Below are positions 1 through 6,888 of a stretch of DNA of 16,243 nucleotides, piece by piece. Made by a program: the position numbers and the translations under genes. How positions within the stretch are numbered: position 1 is the first letter of the stretch; the number at the start of each line of letters is the position of its first letter. The DNA is from Desulfuromonadaceae bacterium. Its GTDB lineage: Bacteria; Desulfobacterota; Desulfuromonadia; Desulfuromonadales; SZUA-540. A model generated the notes under the pieces. The model searched no databases. It was not told the origin of the DNA and saw only the letters and a list, made by a program, of their open reading frames with translations. The DNA is taken from assembly GCA_003250235.1 (NCBI GenBank), contig QKGY01000325.1:1-16243 (forward strand), read 5' to 3'.

Positions 1-1
1 C

Positions 2-1675
2 TTCCCCATGGTGGGAAACCTCTTCGGGTCCCTGGAGCGTACCCGCTATATTTTTCGCGATACCCTCGATACGCTGGAGAGGCTGGCGGATCTGAAGATC
101 AACCCGGCCAGTTTTCTGAAAAATCCGCTGAAGTTTGCCGGGGCTCCTCGCGGAGCCTATCATCTTCTGCCCAAGCGGGTAAAAATCGCCCCCGTGCTTG
201 ACGCGCGCACAACCCTGAGTCAACTCCCCCAGTTAAAATCCTGGCCGGATGACGGCGGAGCGTTTATTACCCTACCCCAGGTTTATTCGGAAAGTGTCCT
301 CAGCCCCGGTTGGCGCCACAGCAACCTGGGGATGTACCGGGTGCAGATTTCCGGCGGCAGATATCGTCCGGATGCCGAGGCGGGTCTGCATTACCAGATT
401 CATCGCGGTATCGGCGTGCACCATGCGCAAGCCCTGGAAAGCGGGCTCCCCTTTCGGGTCAATATCTTTGTCGGTGGCCCGCCCAGCATGACCGTTGCCG
501 CGGTCATGCCCCTTCCCGAGGGGATGCCCGAACTCTCCTTTGCCGGAGTGCTCGGGGGCCATCGCATTGCGCTGGTGACGCCTCCAGGGGAGCTGCCGAT
601 GCCGGCGGAGGCCGATTTTGTCATTTCCGGGGTGGTGGACCCCCAACGGACTCTTCCGGAAGGGCCTTTCGGCGACCATCTCGGCTACTACAGCCTGGCC
701 CATGATTTCCCGGTTCTCCAGGTGGATCATGTCTACCATCGCCATGGTGCGATCTGGCCCTTTACCACGGTGGGAAGGCCTCCCCAGGAAGATACCAGCT
801 TCGGGGCCTTTATCCATGAGCTGACCGGAGGGCTTATCCCGTCGGTCCTTCCCGGTGTCCACGCCGTGCATGCGGTGGACGCCGCGGGCGTACACCCTCT
901 ACTCCTGGCCATTGGAAGTGAGCGCTATGTGCCCTATGCGTCCCGCAGGCGGCCCCAGGAGCTTCTGACCATCGCCAACGCGATCCTGGGGCAGGGGCAG
1001 CTGTCGCTGGCCAAGTACCTCTTTATTGTGGCCCGGGAAGATCAGCCGCGTCTGGACATCCATGACGTTTCCGCGTTTTTTCAGCATGTGCTGGAGCGGG
1101 TCAACTGGCGGTGCGATCTGCACTTCCAGACCTGCACCACGGTGGATACCCTCGATTATTCCGGAAGCGCTCTCAATGCCGGATCGAAGGTGGTCATCGC
1201 CTCGGCCGGCGAAGCCCTAAGAAAGCTTCCGACGGAGATCCCTGGAGAACTGGGGCTTCCCGCCGGGTTCGACACTCCCCGCATGGCCCTTCCGGGGATT
1301 CTTGTCGTCAAGGGTCCGCCTTGTTCCCGAAGGCGGCATGAGAGCGATGCCGGGATGGAAGGATTTTGCAGCTCCTTCAGCGCCGATGGCGTGATCAACC
1401 GCTTTCCCCTGGTGGTGGTTGTCGACGACAGTGAATTCGCTGCAAAAACCCTCAACAATTTTCTCTGGACGACCTTCACGCGTTCCGATCCGGCCCTGGA
1501 TATTTACGGCATAGGCGCCTCGATTGACGCTAAGCATTGGGGGTGTTCGGGGTCGCTGGTCATCGATGCGCGTCGCAAGGCGCATCATGCTCCGGATCTG
1601 ATCGAAGACCCCGGGGTGGAAAAGCGGGTGGATGCCCTCGGCGCTCCAGGCGGTCCGTTGCACGGAATTATCTGA
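2..1675 (+). CDS. UbiD-family (prenylated-FMN) decarboxylase, 5'-truncated by the window edge
   Basis: This is a UbiD-family carboxylyase, which removes CO2 from an aromatic or unsaturated acid using prenylated FMN. The reading frame stays open to the first base: the codons before the first ATG (position 8) give F-P, and FPMVGNLFGS is an internal motif of the family. The true start therefore lies upstream and some tens of N-terminal residues are missing. The signature EGPFGDHLGYYS begins at codon 659-661. Its Glu and the acidic residue five positions later match the catalytic E-x4-E/D pair of UbiD and Fdc enzymes. At 555+ residues it is longer than E. coli UbiD (about 497) and resembles the longer paralogues common in anaerobes. 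The substrate cannot be read from sequence, and no ubiX-like partner is in the window. The DoxX gene follows 22 nt after the stop, so the two are probably co-transcribed. Confidence 0.93.
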   Translation, partial: FPMVGNLFGSLERTRYIFRDTLDTLERLADLKINPASFLKNPLKFAGAPRGAYHLLPKRVKIAPVLDARTTLSQLPQLKSWPDDGGAFITLPQVYSESVLSPGWRHSNLGMYRVQISGGRYRPDAEAGLHYQIHRGIGVHHAQALESGLPFRVNIFVGGPPSMTVAAVMPLPEGMPELSFAGVLGGHRIALVTPPGELPMPAEADFVISGVVDPQRTLPEGPFGDHLGYYSLAHDFPVLQVDHVYHRHGAIWPFTTVGRPPQEDTSFGAFIHELTGGLIPSVLPGVHAVHAVDAAGVHPLLLAIGSERYVPYASRRRPQELLTIANAILGQGQLSLAKYLFIVAREDQPRLDIHDVSAFFQHVLERVNWRCDLHFQTCTTVDTLDYSGSALNAGSKVVIASAGEALRKLPTEIPGELGLPAGFDTPRMALPGILVVKGPPCSRRRHESDAGMEGFCSSFSADGVINRFPLVVVVDDSEFAAKTLNNFLWTTFTRSDPALDIYGIGASIDAKHWGCSGSLVIDARRKAHHAPDLIEDPGVEKRVDALGAPGGPLHGII

Positions 1676-1697
1676 GTCACTTGAGACGGGGAGAACC

Positions 1698-2102
1698 ATG
1701 ACATTGAAATTTCTGGGAAAGTATAAGGATTTCGGCCTCCTGTTCCTGCGGGTGGGTATCGGCGTGATGTTCCTGTTCCATGGAACGCCGAAGCTGCTGG
1801 GAGGTCCGGATAAATGGTCCAGTCTTGGGACGGCCATGCAGCATCTCGGCATTCACGCGTTTCCCGTCGTGTGGGGTTTTGCCGCGGCGGCTAGTGAATT
1901 TTTCGGCGGCGTTTTCCTTATCCTGGGGATCTTCTTCCGCCCGGCCTGCCTGTTCCTGGCGGCGACCATGGCTGTTGCCGCGAGCATGCACCTGGGACGC
2001 GGAGAAGGGCTTATGACGGCTTCGCACGCCATAGAAAACGGGATATTTTTCATAGGCCTCATGTTCGTAGGACCGGGGCGTTACAGTGTGGATAAAGGCT
2101 GA
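1698..2102 (+). CDS. DoxX-family small integral membrane protein
   Basis: A 134-residue hydrophobic protein of the DoxX family. The N-terminal pattern LLFLRVGIGVMFLFHGTPKL is typical: a first helix followed by a His-Gly turn. Three further hydrophobic stretches complete a four-helix inner-membrane protein. I chose ATG 1698 because GGGGAGA lies just upstream and the protein then begins at the usual DoxX N-terminus; a longer frame from 1632 would overlap the decarboxylase. Family members have been tied to thiosulfate:quinone oxidation, thiol stress or redox complexes, but this copy has no diagnostic residues that fix a role. It sits between the decarboxylase and cysM with short gaps, so it is probably part of the same transcript. 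Confidence 0.85.
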   Translation: MTLKFLGKYKDFGLLFLRVGIGVMFLFHGTPKLLGGPDKWSSLGTAMQHLGIHAFPVVWGFAAAASEFFGGVFLILGIFFRPACLFLAATMAVAASMHLGRGEGLMTASHAIENGIFFIGLMFVGPGRYSVDKG

Positions 2103-2134
2103 GGCCATAGGAAAGGGGTAGAGAGCATTCTTTC

Positions 2135-3058
2135 ATGAAAAACCAATCGTTGAATCTGATTGATGCGGTCGGCCAGACGCCTCTGGTCGAACTGACGCGG
2201 CTGCAGAAGAACCCGCGAGTGAGACTCTTCGCCAAGCTGGAGGGAAACAATCCTGGTGGGTCGGTGAAGGATCGCCCTGCCGCGCACATGATCCGCAAGG
2301 CGGAGGAGGCCGGTACGCTTCATCCGGGCAAGGTGATCCTGGAGCCGACGTCCGGCAATACGGGTATCGCCCTGGCGATGATCGGCGCGTCGCGGGGCTA
2401 CCGGGTGAAACTGGTCATGCCGGCCTGCGTCAGTCTGGAGCGGAGGGCCATCTTGGAGGCCTACGGTGCCGAAGTGGTTCTTTCCCCTGCCGAGGAGGCA
2501 ACGGATGGCGCCATCCGTTTGGCCCACAGGATTCTTGAAGGCGAACCCGACTGCTACTATATGCCCAATCAGTATGCGAACCCCAACAACCCTCTGGCGC
2601 ACTACGAAACAACCGGACCGGAGATCTGGCAGCAGACCGAAGGGCGGATCGATGCCTTTGTTGCCGGGATGGGCACCTCCGGGACACTGATGGGGGTCGG
2701 CAGGTTTTTGAAGGAGAAAAAACCGGCGGTCCAGATAGTCGGGGTCGAGCCGCGCCTCGGCCACAAGGTGCAGGGACTGAAAAACATGCAGGAGGCCATC
2801 GTCCCGGAGATTTATCAGCCGCAGCAGCTTGATCGCAAACTCACCGTCGAGGATGAAGATGCCTTTGCCATGTCTCGCGACCTGGCCATCGTGGAAGGCA
2901 TCTTTGCCGGCATGTCGAGCGGGGCCGCCGTCGCGGGGGCTTTGCGTTATGCCGAAAGCCTGCAGGAGGGAATCATCGTGACCCTGCTGCCGGATCGCGG
3001 TGACCGCTATCTGAGCACCACCCTTTTCCGATCGGTCTGCGCCAACTGTCCGCCGTGA
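2135..3058 (+). CDS. cysM: cysteine synthase B (O-acetylserine sulfhydrylase B)
   Basis: A PLP-dependent beta-replacement enzyme that makes cysteine from O-acetylserine and sulfide, or S-sulfocysteine from thiosulfate in the CysM branch. The PLP lysine is K45 in NPGGSVKDR, the phosphate/substrate loop is PTSGNTG (residues 71-77), and a second Gly-rich loop GMGTSGT lies near residue 177. The length (307 aa) and the PGGSVKDR form fit CysM better than CysK. The ribosome site is weak: a GGGG run lies well upstream of ATG 2135, so expression may depend on coupling to the genes before it. It follows DoxX by 32 nt and precedes the DUF3024 gene by 37 nt. Linkage to DoxX hints at sulfur or thiol metabolism but does not prove it. 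Confidence 0.93.
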   Translation: MKNQSLNLIDAVGQTPLVELTRLQKNPRVRLFAKLEGNNPGGSVKDRPAAHMIRKAEEAGTLHPGKVILEPTSGNTGIALAMIGASRGYRVKLVMPACVSLERRAILEAYGAEVVLSPAEEATDGAIRLAHRILEGEPDCYYMPNQYANPNNPLAHYETTGPEIWQQTEGRIDAFVAGMGTSGTLMGVGRFLKEKKPAVQIVGVEPRLGHKVQGLKNMQEAIVPEIYQPQQLDRKLTVEDEDAFAMSRDLAIVEGIFAGMSSGAAVAGALRYAESLQEGIIVTLLPDRGDRYLSTTLFRSVCANCPP

Positions 3059-3095
3059 TGGTTCTGCAGATCGGTCTCGAAGATACGGAGCAACC

Positions 3096-3443
3096 ATGGC
3101 GATTCCGGAGTTCGTGAAAAAATCGGCGGAAAAGGCTCTCTCCGAATACATCGCGTCTCACGTTCCTCCCTGCATGTGCCACGAGATTCGTTTGCGTTTC
3201 GAGCTGGAAGAGGGGCAGGTGACCCTGTTTCAGGATCGTCGCGATACGGCACGACCGGGGATGTGGCTGCGGCTGCCGGTTGCCCAGTTTCGTTTCAATG
3301 AGGAGCTGGTTCAGTGGACCCTCCACTACCATGACGAGGCCAATCGCTGGCGGTTCTATCTCAATGCGTCGCCGACGCTGAACCTGGGTAAACTGCTGAA
3401 GGTTGTTGATGACGATGTCCTGAACGTATTCTGGGAAGTGTAA
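3096..3443 (+). CDS. DUF3024-family protein of unknown function
   Basis: A 115-residue soluble protein. It starts with the MAIPEF..KS.EKAL pattern and carries the central blocks RLRFELEEGQVTLFQDRR and WLRLPVAQFRF, the arrangement I recall for DUF3024. It ends with a DDDVLNVFWEV tail. I see no signal peptide, membrane segment or catalytic motif. A good ribosome site (GGAG, five bases before ATG 3096) supports the start. It is the last gene of the 1-3443 run, and an 18-bp-stem terminator begins 30 bases after the stop. Function is unknown, so the operon position is the only contextual clue. Confidence 0.8.
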   Translation: MAIPEFVKKSAEKALSEYIASHVPPCMCHEIRLRFELEEGQVTLFQDRRDTARPGMWLRLPVAQFRFNEELVQWTLHYHDEANRWRFYLNASPTLNLGKLLKVVDDDVLNVFWEV

Positions 3444-3472
3444 GCGGCTATTCTGAGGGCTCTCGCCCCGAT

Positions 3473-3525
3473 AAAACAAAAAAGCGGTACAGCGAACAGG
3501 AGTTCGGGTACCGCTTTTTTGTTTT
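3473..3525. terminator. bidirectional intrinsic terminator between convergent genes
   Basis: A perfect 18-bp stem: AAAACAAAAAAGCGGTAC (3473-3490) pairs with GTACCGCTTTTTTGTTTT (3508-3525). The 17-nt loop itself contains a small CGAAC/GTTCG hairpin capped by AGGA. U-rich tails arise on both strands, so it can end the cysM-DUF3024 transcript and the convergent UPF0316 gene. Confidence 0.93.
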
Positions 3526-3536
3526 CAGAGGCCAGC

Positions 3537-4127
3537 TTATTTGCGGATTTTCAGCGCTTTGAGCGAAAAAAGCTGTTTTCTTGGGATGGGGGCAAACGCC
3601 GTGTCGCTGACGAAGCGGACATCCTCAATCGTGTAGAAAGCGTTGGGGTTGAACTTCTTGATGATGCGGATGACTTCCGCGATTTTCTTGCGCTTGACGA
3701 TGGTAAAGATCAGTTTGACCGGTCCCGTCTCGCCCCGGGCGTCCACGGTGGTAATGCCATACCCCTTTTCCCACAGATACCGAATCAGTTCGTTGGCCTC
3801 TTTGCGGGTGATGATGCGGATGATCAAGTTGCCCATGGCGATGCGGTTTTCCAGGGCGATGCCGACAAAATTGCCAGCGGCGAAACCCGAGGCGTAAGCC
3901 ACGTAGGTCACCCAGTTGGTGAGATTCTGCATGACCTGGCCGATAGCCAGCAACCAGACCAGGACTTCGAAAAAACCGAGGAGTGCTGCATAATAGCGCA
4001 TCCCACGGGCAACAAAGATGATGCGCATGGTGCCGAGGGTGACATCGAGGATGCGGGAGAAAAAAATAAGCAGCGGAATCACAACGAGCGAGAAAAGGGG
4101 CGTATGCAGGATGTGAGAAATCTCCAT
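3537..4127 (-). CDS. UPF0316 / DUF2179-type membrane protein
   Basis: A 196-residue protein of the UPF0316 type: an N-terminal membrane part (DUF5698-like) and a C-terminal soluble DUF2179 domain. Three hydrophobic segments lie at roughly residues 11-32, 45-66 and 71-89, the first containing the RILDVTLGTMRIIF signature. The last 100 residues form a basic alpha/beta domain (for example ITRKEANELIRYLWEKGYG). I chose the ATG at 4127 because GGAGG precedes it by seven bases and the helix pattern then starts normally; an upstream start in the same frame would add an unlikely leader. No reaction is established. The DUF2179 domain is shared with YitT-type membrane proteins. The gene is convergent with the DUF3024 gene and shares its terminator. 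Confidence 0.85.
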   Translation of the reverse strand: MEISHILHTPLFSLVVIPLLIFFSRILDVTLGTMRIIFVARGMRYYAALLGFFEVLVWLLAIGQVMQNLTNWVTYVAYASGFAAGNFVGIALENRIAMGNLIIRIITRKEANELIRYLWEKGYGITTVDARGETGPVKLIFTIVKRKKIAEVIRIIKKFNPNAFYTIEDVRFVSDTAFAPIPRKQLFSLKALKIRK

Positions 4128-4218
4128 GATCGAACCTCCAGAGCACAGGCTACCACGACGGCTGGTAATTGCCACTACAAACCTCTCCGTCCGGGCCGCT
4201 GGGGAAGAAGGCGTCGTG

Positions 4219-4246
4219 TTGACAGCCCTGAAAGTTGGGTTAGATT
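4219..4246 (+). promoter_or_regulatory. sigma70-type promoter for a non-coding transcript
   Basis: A perfect TTGACA (4219-4224), a 16-base spacer, then TAGATT (4241-4246), four of six matches to the -10 consensus. Transcription would start near 4253 on the + strand. No good open frame follows until 4679. Confidence 0.6.
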
Positions 4247-4251
4247 AAACA

Positions 4252-4470
4252 GGTAGTCGATGTCGTTATAAGATACAAGGAAAAGGCTCTCGGAAAGGGT
4301 GGGGGCAAGGTTCCAGGAGGCTCAATCCTGTCGGTTTCGCAGGCATAGTTGCGCTGGTCAAAGCTTGAAAACCTCTATCCAACCCTTAAGAGGCACGAGG
4401 TTGCTCCTCTTTGTCGGACAAAAATTGATCGAGGGAAAGAAAAGGCCGGCCATCTGTGGCCGGCCTTTTC
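4252..4470 (+). ncRNA. candidate structured small RNA or leader RNA, class not recognised
   Basis: About 215 nt lie between a sigma70-like promoter and an intrinsic terminator, with no plausible protein gene. Visible pairings suggest a branched fold. An outer helix pairs 4295-4302 with 4379-4387 (AAGGGT/ACCCTT plus GG/CC, one bulge), and a second helix pairs AGGTT 4308-4312 with AACCT 4370-4374. Inside these lie the hairpins CAGGA/TCCTG (4314-4330) and CGCA/TGCG (about 4338-4353). Downstream are AAGAGG/CCTCTT (about 4388-4411) and TTTGT/ACAAA (about 4410-4422). Several GGA triplets occur, so a CsrA-type sponge is possible, though they are not numerous. I checked by eye for 6S, SRP, RNase P, tmRNA and GEMM motifs and found none convincing. 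It could instead be the 5' leader of the peptidase operon. Confidence 0.5.
4440..4469 (+). terminator. intrinsic terminator of the candidate small RNA
   Basis: A perfect 12-bp stem, AAAAGGCCGGCC (4440-4451) with GGCCGGCCTTTT (4458-4469), and a six-base loop. The U-tract is short (four T, then CC). No protein gene lies just upstream on either strand, so it appears to end a non-coding transcript or act as an attenuator for the peptidase operon. Confidence 0.8.
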
Positions 4471-4678
4471 CATGAAAAAACCGGGGACGATCTGGGATGT
4501 ATGACGAAGTACCGGGATTTCCTGCTTGATAAGGCTTGCGCAGGATCTTGCCTTGGCTTGGATGCCACTTTCTGATCCCTACAAGGCCCCGATGGTGTTC
4601 GAATCACACGGGTGAAAAATAGATCCCCTGGTGAAACGTCCAGGGCCATTCCCTAAAGAATCCGGGAGGATTCACGAG
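4470..4678 (+). promoter_or_regulatory. non-coding stretch upstream of the peptidase-ligase cassette
   Basis: No protein gene is supported here. Several pairings exclude one another: CCTGC/GCAGG around 4521-4544, AAGGC/GCCTT around 4531-4555, and GCCTTG/CAAGGC around 4550-4587. A six-bp hairpin CCCTGG/CCAGGG (4626-4645) lies just ahead of the cassette's ribosome site. I found no clear -35/-10 pair on the + strand. It may be a 5' leader read through from the upstream promoter, or it may hide a promoter of another sigma class. Confidence 0.35.
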
Positions 4679-5413
4679 ATGGAAACCGAGCCGCTGAGAG
4701 CCAAGCTTCCCCTGCGCATCTTGCCCCAGCCGGATGAAATAACCTGCGGGCCGACGTGTCTTCATGCCATTTACCAGTATTATGGAGACTCTGTTTCTCT
4801 TGAGCAGGTTATTTCCGAAGTCCACATGCTCGAGGGCGGGGGGACGCTCGCCGTGCTTCTGGCAAATCACGCCCTGGCCCGAGGATATCGGGCGACTATC
4901 TACACCTATAAACTGCAGCTCTTCGATCCGACCTGGCTGCTTCCGGGAGGCCCGGATATCCGGGAGCGGCTTCGGGAACAGATGCTGTTCAAGAGTGATC
5001 CGAAGCTGCATGTTGCCAGCGAAGGCTACTTGAGGTTTCTTGATCTGGGGGGGCAGCTGCGTTTTGAGGATCTGACTGCCGATCTGATTCGTCGCTATCT
5101 CAAAAGGGGGATTCCCCTGATTACCGGACTGAGCGCCACCTATCTGTATCGCACGATGAGGGAGTTTGGGCCGAACTGCGACTATGACGATGTGCGGGGA
5201 GATCCCTCGGGGCATTTTGTTGTGCTGGCAGGATATGACCGGGAGAATCGTACCATCCGGATTGCCGACCCCATGGCGTCCAACCCCTTTGCCCGGGAAC
5301 AACTCTACGAGGTGAGCCTTAACAGGGTCATCTGTTCCATTCTGCTCGGGGTTCTGACCTACGATGCCAACCTGCTGATCATCCAGCCGCGTCAGGAAAG
5401 AAAGGAGCCATAA
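4679..5413 (+). CDS. papain-like (C39-type) cysteine peptidase
   Basis: A 244-residue soluble protein with the C39-like papain-fold signature. Q17 and C23 in QPDEITCGPTC fit the Q-x5-C-G oxyanion-hole and nucleophile pattern. The general base is H179 in GDPSGHFVVLAGYD, and D197 in IADP completes the triad. It would cleave peptide or isopeptide bonds, or act as a thiol acyl-transferase. I see no signal peptide, ABC transporter domain or helices, so it is not a bacteriocin exporter and probably works in the cytoplasm. The start is ATG 4679, with GGGAGGA about eight bases upstream; a GTG frame from 4631 would put a hairpin in the coding region. Its stop is one base from the ATP-grasp start, which implies translational coupling. 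The substrate is probably the product of the downstream ligases, which is inference. Confidence 0.83.
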   Translation: METEPLRAKLPLRILPQPDEITCGPTCLHAIYQYYGDSVSLEQVISEVHMLEGGGTLAVLLANHALARGYRATIYTYKLQLFDPTWLLPGGPDIRERLREQMLFKSDPKLHVASEGYLRFLDLGGQLRFEDLTADLIRRYLKRGIPLITGLSATYLYRTMREFGPNCDYDDVRGDPSGHFVVLAGYDRENRTIRIADPMASNPFAREQLYEVSLNRVICSILLGVLTYDANLLIIQPRQERKEP

Positions 5414-5414
5414 C

Positions 5415-6884
5415 GTGGCCATGCTCATTGTCGTCGATGACCCCAAGGACTGGCCCCTTGAAATCCCCGAGGTCGAGCGGGTACAGGCCAAAGCTTATCT
5501 GACCGAGAGCCGTTATACGGCCATGCGCGGAGCCAAGGTCTTCAACCTGTGCCGGTCTTATCGGTACCAGAGCATCGGCTATTATGTCTCGCTGCTGGCT
5601 GCGGCCCGCGGTCACAAACCGCTGCCGACGGTCACGGCCGTCCAGGACCTGAAATCCCAGACCATCATCCGTTTCGTCTCGGAAGATCTGGATCATCTCA
5701 TCCAGAAAAGTCTGACTCCGATTCAGTCTCACGAATTCGTGTTGAGCATCTATTTCGGCCGGAACCTGGCGAAACGCTATGATGCCCTCAGCTCTCTGCT
5801 CTTCAAACAGTTTCAGGCCCCTTTTCTTCGGTGTGTGTTCACCTATAGCGTCAAGGCGGGCAAATGGCACCTCCAGAATGTAAACCCCATGGCCATGAGT
5901 GAGATCGCCGAGGAGCACCATGATTTTGTGGCCGAAGCGGCAAAGCTGTATTTTCAGGGCCGTCTCCGGTGGGGTGGACGTAAAAGCAAAGGCCGTTTCG
6001 ACTTGGCCGTTCTCGTCTCGGCCAAGGAAGAGGAGCCCCCGTCCAATGCCAGGGCTCTGGAACGATTCGTCAAGGCCGGTGAGGCGGAAGGGTTCAACGT
6101 GGAGATGATCGGGCGGGAGGATCTTGGCCGGATCGGCACGTTTGACGCACTGTTCATTCGGGAGACGACCAATGTCAATCATCATACCTACCGGTTTGCC
6201 CGCAAGGCGGCGGCGGAAGGCCTTGTGGTCGTGGACGATCCCGAGTCGATTCTGAAGTGTACCAACAAGGTGTTTCTGGCAGAGCTGCTGGAGCGCAACA
6301 AGGTGGCTGCTCCCAAAACGCTCATTGTCCACCGTGGCAACAAGGACAGCATCGAAAGGGAGATGGGGCTTCCCTGTATCCTCAAGCAGCCAGACAGCTC
6401 CTTTTCCCGCGGGGTTGTCAAGGTGGAGACGACTCAGCAGTTGCACGAAGCCGTCACCCGGATGCTGGAAAAATCCGAACTGATTATCGCCCAGGAATTT
6501 CTTCCGACCCCTTTCGACTGGCGGGTTGGCGTCTTCGATCGTCAGCCCCTCTATGCCTGCCGCTACTATATGGCCAAGAAGCACTGGCAGATCCTGAAGA
6601 GGAACAGCCAGGGGCTCAAATGTGATGAAGGCCGGTTCGACACCCTGCCGGTCGACCATATCCCGACCCCTGTGCTGCGGGCTGCCGTCAAGGCGTCCAA
6701 TCTGATCGGCGACGGGTTGTATGGGGTCGATCTCAAACAGGTGGGGGACAAGGTTTTTGTCATCGAAGTAAATGACAACCCGAATATCGATGCCGGAATC
6801 GAAGATCGCTGTCTCAAAGACGAACTGTATCGACGCATAATGCGGGTCATGGTCAGAAGAGTCGAGCAGCGAAAAGGAGGGTGA
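5415..6884 (+). CDS. RimK-like ATP-grasp carboxylate-amine ligase with N-terminal RLAN domain
   Basis: A 489-residue two-part enzyme. Residues 1 to about 195 fit the RLAN domain found ahead of some RimK-like proteins. Residues from about 285 to the end are a RimK-type ATP-grasp fold. The ATP-contacting lysine is K324 in ILKQPDSSFSRG, the hinge region reads IAQEFLPT, and the metal ligands are D439 (YGVDLK) and E451/N453/N455 in EVNDNPN. Such enzymes activate a carboxylate as acyl phosphate and join it to an amine, often adding Glu or another amino acid to a protein or small molecule. I prefer GTG 5415: AGGAG lies seven bases upstream, while ATG 5421 would be 13 bases away. It overlaps no gene, abuts the peptidase by one base and the GCS2 gene by four, and is clearly operonic. 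Confidence 0.9.
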   Translation: MAMLIVVDDPKDWPLEIPEVERVQAKAYLTESRYTAMRGAKVFNLCRSYRYQSIGYYVSLLAAARGHKPLPTVTAVQDLKSQTIIRFVSEDLDHLIQKSLTPIQSHEFVLSIYFGRNLAKRYDALSSLLFKQFQAPFLRCVFTYSVKAGKWHLQNVNPMAMSEIAEEHHDFVAEAAKLYFQGRLRWGGRKSKGRFDLAVLVSAKEEEPPSNARALERFVKAGEAEGFNVEMIGREDLGRIGTFDALFIRETTNVNHHTYRFARKAAAEGLVVVDDPESILKCTNKVFLAELLERNKVAAPKTLIVHRGNKDSIEREMGLPCILKQPDSSFSRGVVKVETTQQLHEAVTRMLEKSELIIAQEFLPTPFDWRVGVFDRQPLYACRYYMAKKHWQILKRNSQGLKCDEGRFDTLPVDHIPTPVLRAAVKASNLIGDGLYGVDLKQVGDKVFVIEVNDNPNIDAGIEDRCLKDELYRRIMRVMVRRVEQRKGG

Positions 6885-6888
6885 CGAC

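Noticed and set aside
272..895. A 207-codon minus-strand frame inside the UbiD gene
   Set aside because: The + frame shows clear family motifs throughout; the antisense frame is a high-GC shadow.
3519..4256. A 245-codon + strand frame opposite the UPF0316 gene
   Set aside because: It is antisense to a clear membrane protein gene, rich in D/G/H as expected of the complement, and lacks a ribosome site.
4590..4615. A tRNA T-arm-like stretch (GTGTTCGAATCACAC)
   Set aside because: Only three stem pairs form around TTCGAAT, the outer two pairs mismatch, and no matching acceptor stem, D-arm or anticodon arm can be placed upstream. It is not a tRNA, and no integrase or repeat marks it as an attachment site.
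4386..4649. An 87-codon minus-strand frame
   Set aside because: It runs through the intrinsic terminator and the leader, is not family-like, and its composition is that of a shadow frame.
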